From contig NC_092497.1 of the NCBI RefSeq assembly GCF_047495875.1, positions 57,342,977 to 57,406,976 on the forward strand: 64,000 nucleotides of DNA. Reading direction: 5' to 3'. The translations under genes and the position numbers were made by a program. This document shows, piece by piece, positions 13,501 to 25,500 of the stretch. Every line of letters starts with the position of its first letter. Positions within the stretch are counted from its first letter, which is position 1. This stretch comes from Pithys albifrons albifrons (Eukaryota; Chordata; Aves; Passeriformes; Thamnophilidae). A model generated the notes under the pieces. That model ran no database searches, was not told where the DNA came from, and saw only the letters and a list, made by a program, of their open reading frames with translations.

Positions 13501-16500
13501 GTGTTTCATCAGAACATGTGCATAGTTAATGGCACAGTGGGACTATGTGGAGTATCCTGGGGAAATGAGAAAGAAGAGTTTAAATAGGTGATGCAATTTT
13601 CTGTAGAATCAAACCCAAATTGTTAGGAATTTCTGAGGTACACTGGGGAGTTTGTGCAAACTGGTGTTCTCCATTATAGACCAAAAGAAACTGTTGGCAT
13701 TCACTGCAATGAAGGTATTACATGTCATAGTGTGGGACATCTAAGCATTTCATAGCTACTTTTTAATATTCTATTACACAAGTAGAATGAATTAAAACCC
13801 AGCTGTATTCAGGTAATCTTTTTTAATAATGCCACATCTTTTCTGTGTTGTGTAGGGGTACAGCCAATGATGAAATGTGTAATTTTTACATTATGTACTA
13901 CATGGAAGCCAAGCATGCTGTCTCATATATGACCTGCACACAGAATGCAAACCCTGAGATGTTCAGAAATATTCCACAGGAGGCAAATATTCCTATTCCA
14001 GTCAAGTCTGATATGCTGAAGATGACACATGGGCATCATGAGGGTGAGATATACTTGCAGTTCATTTTATTCAAGTTGTCTTGTGCTCACTGATGTGTTT
14101 CGCTCTGTTGTTTTGATATGCAAAATTCTTATAAAGAGATAATGCAATTCTGCATGAAATTCAAATTTCTAGCTAATAAACCATTGTGGGATTCTGCTCT
14201 GGGTTTTGGTGGAAATGTTTGCCACAGTCTTTTGTCCATTTCTTCCTTTTGCTGACTTCCTATTTCCAGGATATTTTAGTAGCTGTATGAACTGTGTACA
14301 TTAAAGATTGGCCTCTTCCTCTATGCTAAACTTTATATCCACAGCATCTTAATGTCTGCATTTTTATCTGTTGATTTCCTACAAAATTTAATCATAACCT
14401 TTCCACAGTTTTTTGGATCCCACTGCCTTGTTATAGAAAGAATCAAATGTTTACATTGAACACCAGTAGGAATATAAGTTGTAGCAACACTATTATCCAG
14501 AAGTAGTCTCACTGCTGCATTGTTTAGTACCAAAGTACTAAATGTTCATTTCAGAAGGGCTTTTTTTCCCCAGTAGGGAGATACTCAGTTCCCTTCACAT
14601 ACAGAGGTTAACATCATATCCTAACCCTATTTTTCAGAAACCAAGGATAGTGATAAAAGTTCTTTGCTGCAGCAGGCCAGAAAAGAAGAGGAAGAGATTT
14701 TGAATCAGGGTATGTGTCTGTTTATTTCTGTGCACATTTCGTATTTCTATGTTCTATGTACAAATCTTAATTTTTTATTCCAATTCTTTTACTGCTGCAT
14801 TGTTTGGTACAACTACTTTGCATAGACAAAAATACCAAATGTTCAGAAGGGCTTTTTTTCCCCAGTAAGGAGATACTCAGTTTCCTTCACATACAGAGGT
14901 TGACATCATATCCTAACCCTGTTTTTCAGAAACCAAGGATAGTGATACAAGTTCTTTGCTGCATCAGGCCAAAAAAGAAGAGGAAGAGATTTTGAATCAG
15001 GGTATGTTCTTGTTTATTTCAGTGTCAAGTGAAGAACTCACTAATGTAAAACATTGATAAATTATATCCTGATTGTTAATGAATTTTAATTTTTTTAATT
15101 TGTTTCTCTTTAATGGGTGGAATTTGCAACACTCTGTAAAGCTGATACAATTTAATGCTATATAAGAAATAATAAAAAAATAGTCTACCACTGATCTTTA
15201 GCCTTGCAGGTAAAATTTATTAATGCATTTTAATCTCATTAGGTTTTCCTGTTCTCTGTTTAATTTTTTAACCAAGGTTACAATTTCTGTGCACGTACAT
15301 ATATTCTGTATGTCACTATCTGCTATTAGGTCTTCACTGATTTCTCAGTTTATGTTACTGTGTATGTAATAGGGAAAAATGTTCTTATGCTTCAACACTG
15401 GTTGTGCATGCAGTGAGCTGAATGCAGCTAATGTTTAATACTGAATTATTTTTCCCTGTATTTGCGTCTATGTGCATATATAGGTAAGAACTCATGCAGA
15501 AATGTGTGTAGTACTTAGTTGCAGAAAAAAAGTCCAGGAGTGTTATGAATCTTTTAAGAAAAACACTGAATATTATTTATGTTTCAGAGATACATTAAGA
15601 CTGTACTTTACAGTTCTTTTGAGTCATACTATTAGATAAATATTGCTTTAGTATCCAGCTTTTTCTTGACTCTAAGAAGAAGACCTTGTCAGCTACAGTT
15701 TCATACCCCTTTCATCAAACAGTGTCGAAGTTCAAAGACAAAAATAAGGCAAATTTTCTCTTGTCTTTAAGGAAAGCAAAGATTGGGCCAGTGTTTAGAC
15801 TTTTTCATGATGTATCACAAAGGTGTTATATTTTCTATGTACTCTGCCACTTTGCAGAGTTAAGTAATTAAGTTGCAGTTGCATTAAAAATTAGCTTCTA
15901 GGGTGTAAAATCATTTTAACTGGAAGTATCTTAAACTCCTAATGACAATACCTTAAATTTATCTTAGTCAATTCAAGATGTATTTTTTAAGAAAGAAAAA
16001 GAATTCAAACTCTTTAAGCCTGTTTCAGAGCAGAATGAGCTATCTGCTTACAAATTTGCATCAAGGTTTATGCTGACAAACTGCTTCACCCTTATGTTAC
16101 TAATAAGTCCATGAACATTCAGTCAAGGTTCTGTGTGTTTTGCTGAATTCTTTAATGCTTGGGAAAAAAATGTTGAAACAAAGTCCTGCTTTTAAACCCT
16201 TTTTCATTTGTCTTTGAAATGTGTTTTGAAGATGTGTTTCTGCAGCGCAGTTTGGTTAGCTGAGACCACTGTTTGGTGTACATCCTCATCTGACGTGTTT
16301 CTATGGAAACACACTGCATTGTTTTGTCCATTTGAAATTAGTTGGGTTCATGATATGGAGTAACAAAACACAGCTGTGAGAGAATTTCATTTCTTGTTCT
16401 TAATTGTTAGCTCAAGGTAAATTCTCCCATCATTTACAGGAGCCTGTCTTCAATTTTGTATTGATAACAGTTCCAACTTCAGTTGTGTGATGTTTTGAGT

Positions 16501-19500
16501 AAGGAAAAAAAAAGCAAAAGGGAAAATCAGATCAAGTTTTTTTGTCTCCAAAGAGGGAAAGTTGGGGGTCTGGTTTAGAAAGTTTTGGTTCTGCAAGCAC
16601 TTGAGTACCTGATAAGACACCAGTGGGAAAACCAGGAGCTGAAAATGGTCTGCTAAAGTGTGCCTATAAAAATTACATAGAAATTGGGTTCCAGTTTTGT
16701 GGCGCAAATCAGTTTTATGCAATTGTGCTGCCAATTTTTCCATCACCTCAAGTAAATTCAGTGCGTTAGCCAACATCTACCAAATTTGAACGAGGCCCTT
16801 AATGACAGAAAAGTTCTACAGTTTGGAGGGAGGGAGGGAGCAGTGGACCCCTAAGCTACAGAGCAGCAAATACACACATCCACTGAGGTTAAGGTCATTA
16901 TACAAATACATACTTTCACCAAGGTAAATGACATAAGTCTTTCTGTTTATGGTCTGGCATGACATGCTCTGTGTGATAACCTTATCTAGAAAACACAGTG
17001 CCACCAAAACTGAGGCTTTGATTAGTTCTGTTGCTGCTGAGTTGTTGCTCAGTAAATTCAGTCTTTGATTTGCTCTGGAGAAAGCACTTCAGCAGTTTTC
17101 CCATAATTCTGTATTTTATCTTGCATGTTGTGTTTTCTCCCTATGATTCATTATGTTGTAGCAACTCATTTTCCCCTCCTTAGTGTCAGGTAACTGAAGT
17201 AAACACTGTAAGTACTTCACTAAAACTGAGTTAGTTGTTAAATTGTTATGCTTCCATGCATACTTACAAAGCTGGGGGTTAGAGGGTTTGTCAGGGGCAA
17301 TTTTTATGTCTTTATTCTTAACTCTAAGCATTTGCCTCAAAAAGGGAAAACAAAAAAGCCTGCCATGTAGCTGGTGGCTAATAATGTGCATACCAAATGT
17401 TTGCCTGGGCATAAATTTAGATGTACCTCCTGCCATACACAGACAGTTTATATATTGGTACCTCCAGGTGCTGTCACTGCTTTCACATTAAATGTTCAGT
17501 TTCATCATCTTCACTCATCAGAAGCACATTAATAAACACTTCAATATATTGAAATAAGTAGTAACCATCACAAAGCAAACCACCACTCCACATGAAGATG
17601 AAGCTGAATCCCTGCTGTGTTAAAATTTAACTGAACTTACCTTAATGAAACTGACCTCATATTTTTTTCTGAAACAGCAGTGTCCTTGTTTGGTGAAGAC
17701 AAACTGTTCATAGGAGTCAATTATTGGAGGAAATGCAATTGATTTAAACATTTGCACGTATTGTAGAGTCTCCTGTTCCTGCTGAAACATAAAGTAAAAC
17801 AAATACTGTGTATTGAATTGTACTCAATAGAGACACTAGTGCTAAAAACATTGATTTGTTAGCATTCACCTTCTCTGCTGTATGTCCTACCTGTGGAAAA
17901 AAGGCCTAAATGTTTAATTCTGCTTGTTCATCACTTTCCTGGCTGTAATCTGTGGCATAATACAGGATAATGTAGTTCTGGTTTGCCAGCAATGAAGCAG
18001 CCTTTTCTTCTGAGAAAGTTCACTGCTGATGTACCTGAAAGCTGTAGAAACATAGGCCTATAAACAATAACAGGAGTAGTTTCTTAAAAACAAGCAAGGA
18101 ATAGACAGATGATGGTTAATCGGATGCCTGGTATTTAAGTTGTTGACTGGCTCAGGATGTGACATCTCATTTTGTGTGCATGAGATGTTATTATAAACCT
18201 TTTGAAGCAGAAGGCAAATTTTTTTTCCTAGCAAAATAAGTGTAAATATGTTCAAATGTTTCAAAGCAAAATTCAAGGTTGGCTGGAGCTCAAAATTCAC
18301 CAGCAGCATATAAACCAAAGGTTAGGGTTTGTGTTTGTTTTAGAAGGGCATGTGTACACATGTATACATTACTTACATGAATATGGCAGAGAGATGAGAT
18401 GGGATTTTCATTTTACTTCTGGTATTATGCTTACTGTGACACTTGTAAAAGTACATTTTTACTCCTCTCTGGCTTAGGGAATTTAAGAGTTAGTACCAAA
18501 AAAGTAACATATTTTATGCCTCTGATGATGGAATCTGAAGTGAGAGTCAAAGCTGCAGTTCTTTTGCTCTCAGTATTAGTCACTGCCAGTACAGTGGTTT
18601 TTTCCCTCATCCCTCATTATTTCATGATTGCCCTGAGAACAAGTTATTCCAGGAGTTCAAATGGGAAGGTTCAGTAAAAGTGAACTTAAAATCTCTCTCT
18701 TGGAATGTCTCAGATAGACTGGTCTGAGTCCCTTTTTCTCAGCTGAGTGTTTTAACTGAAATCCCATTAAACCCTCTACATTGAAAATACTATTACAGTT
18801 TGAGTCCAGCATTCAGAAGTTACTGAGCTGGGAAGCTGAAATGTCTGTTCTGAGTTTTGCTGCTCAGTTGTGTGTTTCTTTGAAAAGTTTATTACAATAA
18901 AAATGTACTGATTGAGCTTTTTTGTATCTGGGATAGACATTTCTAATTGATTTAAGGAGAAGAAGGAGATGAAGCTCCTCCTCTTTCTGTCTCATCTCTG
19001 CTTTCCTTCATTAAGGGAAAAAATAAAGGGTGGGGAAAATGTGAAGGGAGGCCTAAAATGTCTTGTGGGATAAGTGTTGAAAGAAAAAGAGACTCAGCAT
19101 TGAGACAGGTACTTAGTGTTTCAAGTAGAGCAGCAACTTTCAATGAAGAGGTGTATTTTTGTCATAGCAATACATGTCTAATCCATGGAAGCAGCATCAA
19201 CCAATAAGGTTTGATGTATTTTTATGCCAGCACAGTAAATTTGTCATCATTTTGTGTGTGGTTGTAAGAAAAGAGATGAGTTCATTTTGTTCGGTGGTTT
19301 AAAGTTCTTGGGAGACACTTGAAACAGAAGACAGATTCACTTTCCAGTACTGATGTGGGACGTGTAGAATGAAATTAGAGACATTTTTAGATTAGGTCTA
19401 GACATACAAGAAAGTATTTAGATGCTTTCAGGCTTGGGATGCATGTTTGGTGCTCAGAGATAATATGAACTCCCTTAAATAGTGTACTAAAGTAAGATAA

Positions 19501-22500
19501 AAGTGAATTAAACCTTGGAAGAAAATGCTACTGAAAGATACTCAGAGCGATACACACCATTAGAGAATTACAATTAGGAAGATTCAGAATCACGGAGGAC
19601 TTTCTTGCTGTTTCAACACTGAATGATCCTACTCAAAGCTGTAAATAAAAGATGAGCCTTTGATCTGGTTAGGATAAGGTTACTCATAATCTCTGTGAAA
19701 GCATCTTCGGCACAGCAAAGAAAGAAGCATCAGATCTAAGCAAAAAAACCAAACCCCAAACAACAACTGGTGTAAGGTGCATACCTAAGCAGGAAAAGAA
19801 TGTAACAAGCATGGAAAGAAGTAATTTTAAATTCAGTGTTTCAGTCTTCACTGTCTGACACCTGGTTTATGTTGTCTGGTTCTTAAAATTGTAATGAGAT
19901 GTTTCCTGTGTATTTTCTGTAATATAAAGGGTACTTATCAATTAACAACTACAAAAACTGCTTATTAAATCATTAACATGTCTGAAGAAATGGAAAGTGT
20001 ACCTTGTATTAGTACAGGAAGAGTTCAGGGAAATTGTGAAGTCATATTGCAAATCTAAAACAAACCAAATCATTTATTGATTATTATTGTTGTTGTTACT
20101 GGCAAAATGTTTCCTTTTTTATAGTTTCCCTGCCTTTAAAAAAAAACAAAACCAAAAACCATGATGATGCTTTAAAGAAATAAATTGAGGATAGCAAAAC
20201 TACTCTTGAATAAACATAGTCTCCCATATGTCGTTTTGTGAGACTGAATGTATTCGAAAGTAGGTACTACATGAAATAGAAATTTGAGGTGAAACTGGTG
20301 TACCCTATGTCTGAATATCCAATGTCTGTAATACATCCAAATGAGCACAGTGAAGTCCTGTGTGGTAAAACCACTATCTTTATTACTAATCATCTAGCAG
20401 TAGCTGATAAATACATTTTATTGTAACAAAATGATTGGTGCTTGTCAGAAACTAACTGGTTGGGAAGGAAAGAAAGAGTAGGACAGAATTAGGTATTTGC
20501 AATCAGCTTTGGTTTGTTGTCTCAGGTTCTGGTTTGTTGACGAACACGTGTCTGTAACAAACTCTAATCCTGTGAATACTCTTAGTCTTCCTTCATACTA
20601 AGCTTTAACAAACTCCTGTAACTTAGTGATTTTTAAAACTGTCCTTGGACTCTCAAAATGTTCACATTTAGATGTTTTGACAGATGAATCAGAAAAAGAA
20701 GAGATGAATGGAAACCAGAGAAAGTGCATTTACATTGCAGTGATAGTAAAAGCCTTTCTTAGGGACATGCAGACGCAGAAGAAAAGAGAAAATTATTTTT
20801 TTACCTTTTCTTCCATCCTGCTTTTTAGCTGTGTAAGCTGCTTAGAAATGCCTTGAGAGCAGATGCAATTCCTAGTTTCAGACATGTCAGTTTGGCTGTG
20901 CTGTAAGTGCACAACACTTAGGGCAGTGAGCGTGGTCAAGAGTCTTTAGAGCAGCTTAACTCTTTTCATTTCCTATCTATTCCTCCCAGCCCCTTCAAAA
21001 CGAAAACAGCCTTAATATTGCTTAATATTTTTTGGTTCTCATTAATCTTTCCAATGCTTTCATCAAAGCAACAGATTAAATTATGATTTGCATGAAAAAT
21101 AATAGCAGATGAGAGGACATTTTGGAAGTTGTTTTGGACTATTACGTCAACTATGTCCAATGTCACTTGAAACAGGCATAAGATTTTGTTCACTTATGCA
21201 ACATTTCCATGCCTTTCTCCCCTGCTTTTCTATCAGCAATGTTATCTGATGTATGCCTGTTACAGTGACCTTAGGGACTTCATCTGGGAGCCAAAGAAGG
21301 CAAAGAGAATTCATCTTTGAACTTTGAAAAAATGTTTATGTGGGAAGTATGTACTCATGATGGCACAGTCTTGTAAGTGATACTTGCAGATGCTTCCATA
21401 GCTTTACCAGGAATAGTTCTCCAGCTGAAATACATGTTCTCTGTTATGGCTCCTGACATATTACATAGACATTACCAGAGATTTAAAATGATGCAAAGTC
21501 ACAGTTGGAGGCTGTAGCATTTAGACCATGATTTCAGCACTTAGGAAGAGGCAGAACCTCTGACCCCTTTTGCCAGATGAACCCATTAAACTGAAGCATG
21601 TCCTGGAAAGACAGAAACATGGAGTCTCACAATACACCAATACACTATTTTAGTCAGAGATGATGGGGAAACCCAAATTCAGCTATGAAAACTTATGATC
21701 CAATTGTGATGGGATCAAGACATAAATTTGGAAGGAACAATTAAGTCCAGAATAACAGTAACAGAGTGGGCAGCCCATCTGAACAGTCTCAGTGAAACTG
21801 TACAGACATGATGATAAAATACAGATTCTGGAGATGGAAATTCTCAGACACCACCAGGGTGTCTTGCTTTTTTCCTAAAATGCAGCAAAGTGAGTTTTCA
21901 CCTATGTATCTTAACAGGTACTCATTCAGGCTCTCTGGACAGGCTTACCGTGACTGAGATTCCCATCTAGCCTGATCCTGCAGCACCATGGCTAGATACT
22001 TCATCCAAACTGGAAATTGGTGCTTCCAACAGCACAAGTGTGTTGCTGAAGGACCACGGACAGCGACTGCTCACAGCAAATTGGGGAACTCGTGCTCTGT
22101 GCTGAAAGAAAAGGACTGGTTTTAGACATAGAAACATAGAACGTCTCAATTTGGAAGAGACCTGTAAAATTCATTAAGACCAACTCCCCGCTGCTCCTTA
22201 TAAGACTACCTAAAACTAAACCACATGACTAAAAACATTACCTACATGAACTGCTTTATTAACCTTAAACTAATCTGACCTCTTACTGAGATCAGATGAA
22301 GTTAAACTCATGTTTTGCAATGAAGGTGCGAATGTTATGATTTTGTTTTCAGGACTGTTTACCAAAGCATTGTTCTGTAAAAGTTTTGCTGGTGTAGAAC
22401 CACTGTTGGACTATTTAGACTTACTAGACTGTGCTTGTGGAGGGTTTCATTCTGGAGATGTTGGTCTTGTCTGATATCACTTCTTCCAGAAGAGAATTAA

Positions 22501-25500
22501 CTGTAGGTATTTGTAGCCAGTCCCCTTCTGTGTAGAGGGAAGTGTGCTGATAGTTTACACATAAGAGGGGCATGTAAGTCCACTCTCTAAAAGTGACCCA
22601 ATCAGGCACCTTCCCAGAGACTGCGTTGCTAGAGTTCAATTTTTTTGATAATAGCAAGTTGTTGATTGACCCACGTCTTCATCTAGTCATACCTAAGCAT
22701 TTTAAAGGTGAGGCTGACTCATCTCAAACAAGACTGAACATAACACATTGCATCTTGCTGGTGCTCCTTTCCCACTGAGTATCTTCAGGCATGCAACATC
22801 CTTCAACTGTTCCAGCTGGTACAAGACAGCTGTAAAGCAGCCACACAAGACTGTGCTTTGTTTGCTGGATATTGCTTTGCAGAGAGCAACTGTTAATCAA
22901 AATGAACATGAGTCTGCTCTCTGCTAGTTAATCTGTAGTGAATTCTAAACTACTTCTTAAAATTATGCTGTTAGAAATTTATTGGAATCTGCCTGGAGAT
23001 CACAAACAAAGCCAGAAAAGGTTGGTCCCAAATAATGTGGGACCTCTATTCCATATGTGGAATTCAGGGTACATCTGCATACATTAAGTAGTCAGGAAAC
23101 TTAAATTCTTCCCTTTCACATCTGCACACATCCTCTGTGCTATGTAAATACTCTGAGTTGTGTCAAGATGCTGAGAAATTGACAGAAGAATTCAGCCTTT
23201 TGTTTGTGCCATGAATATGGAGGTACTGGGCAGACAGCAGACTTCATGGATATCTTTTGAACTTCGGGCCTAGAGATTTCATATTCATTTTCTCAAACAC
23301 ATTTATTGAAGGAGAGGATTGCAGTTTCAGGGCACCTACACTTCAGACCCATTCCACTCTCTCAGGCACATCTTTTTTCATACATTCAGACAGTTCCTAA
23401 ATATTCTTACAAATATTTCATTACAAAACTTAATGGAAGCACCAACAGAACAAGCTCAGGTTGGGAAATGTCTCCTTTGTAGCCACTGACAGTGACGTAC
23501 TCAAACCACCTTCCTCCTGTGTTTGAAGGTCTCTCATGCATCTTGTGACTGTTGGATCAGTGCTAGGAGAAAATGAAAACTGATCAACCTACTTAGTGTT
23601 GACTCCCTGAAGAACAGTTTCCATAAAGACCACTGGAATTTTCTATGAAAGCACCTTGTCCTAAAAATTGTTCCTTGGACTTGCCTTGTTTTTAAGTTGG
23701 ATTCCCCTGCTCTCTTTTCTTTTTGTCCTCTATCAAGTCCTATCTTGTAACAGTTTCTTTTGTAGAAGCCAATACCAGACAAGTAAGCTAAAGCACTTTT
23801 TTGTCTGGGATTCTTATTTTTTCTTTAATCAACATGCAGTATCTAATTTAGAGGCTGAGTTAATTATTCTGTGGCAACAGGCACAACAGAGGGAGAACGC
23901 AATGCCTTTGAAGCATGAAGCTGTCAAACTTCTTCAGGTAGAATGAGCATATGAGCTGTGAGTTCTGAAACCTTTATACAAACTGTAGCATGTTGTTCTT
24001 TTGCAACCAGTAATTACAGGTTGGTTCATTAGACTGTTGGTACAAAACTCGAAGGAAGTGAACTGGGCAATGATCACTGAACTTGCTTTAAAAAGGTCTG
24101 CAGTCTAAAATAGCTCCAGGCTTTCTGGTCTAGGGGGACTTTTCATAGTCTCAAACCTTTCATTGGAAATAATTGCATGTAGGGAAGGGATTTGGCTCTT
24201 TTCACCTATGGGTCCCCAGCCATAGATAAAACTAAAACATTTGTACATATGAAATTCATTTATTTTTAAATGTTGGGGGAAAAGGCCAATATAGAGTATT
24301 TTAATACCAATGTTTTCTTAGTAAAGGAAATTCCAGCTGTGTTTCTACTTCATCACAATTATTGGATGCTTTAAGTAGAAACTATTGGACCTGATTAATA
24401 TAATTGAAAACCTTTCTCAGAATAAACAGGGTTTATATCCAAAACTCCAATGATGTTGTACTTTTGGATTTGTTTTGTATCAGTACTTGGACTCACTGAA
24501 TGACAATATTAATTTGATGGAGTGCTCCAGGTTCACAATTGCATTTGAAGGAAATAATTCCTATTTGTTATATAGCTTAACGATTTTCTCTCTTCTCTAA
24601 TTTGCTTTGTTAATTTCATTGAAATTGGCCTGTTACTTCGATAATTATTTTCTGACAGAGGATGTCATCTGGGATATTTCATTTCCAAGGGCAAGGAGTG
24701 GAATTCTACTCAAAATCATTGAACTGAGACTGTTTAATAACATGACAGATCCTCTTAGGATCATTTACAAAAGACTTAATTTCCTCTGTCCCAGGGTGCA
24801 GGTGATGATTTCTGGTTCTGGATGGAGTTTCTGGTGGGGTTTTCCCCTTTCTTTGTTGTTTTTTGTTTGTTTTAGTGAAAGCTTCACTAGTTATAGTTTT
24901 GCTTTTCTATAAAATGTCTTATATAGCCTGCCATAAAATAACAGAAATGTGGAATTACAAATGATTTGTACTTGCAGTAGAAGTAACCTCCTTGCAATAA
25001 CCCTTAAAGCACATTGAGTGTCTCTTTCAATTCAAATGCTGCAGTTGAGTTTAACAGACAGCCAAGATGTTTGGTTAATAAAATCCGTTTTCATTTTTTT
25101 GCTTTGAGCTGTTGTGCTGGAATTTACTGAAATGCTTGTTGATGCTTTAGAAAGTTATAGTGATAACTGCATTGCTAGCAAGCACCTTCAGAGAATACTG
25201 TTCCCTGATGATATCACGACTAAAGAGTGCTACCATTTGGAGTAAAAGGAGGGACAGGACCCAGGCTCAATTAATAAATGCAAGTTTAATGGATCATTCT
25301 GTTTTACTACTTTGTCTTTTTTCTACAGTGAGCACTATGGAAATGTGAAATTTTGTTTTTTTAGAGCCTAAGCTTTCTTGTGCAATGAGAGATTTCAAAG
25401 GAATATGTTTTGAATGTATCATGATGGTCTATTATTGTCTTTGTAAGTGAAAAATCGATAAAACTAAAGAACTTTACCCTCTTCATTTTGTGAATATATA

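Larger units (their letters stand above)
14511..15023 (+). repeat. Tandem duplication containing the PAM linker exon
   Basis: The unit at about 14511-14733 is repeated at about 14791-15023. Both units begin ACTGCTGCATTGTTT and continue through the same polypyrimidine tract, the 72-base exon, the GTATGT donor and about 20 further intron bases. The 85 bases directly before each exon differ at about four positions. The leading 40-55 bases are less alike and contain a small indel. About 57 unrelated bases separate the units. Confidence 0.93.
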
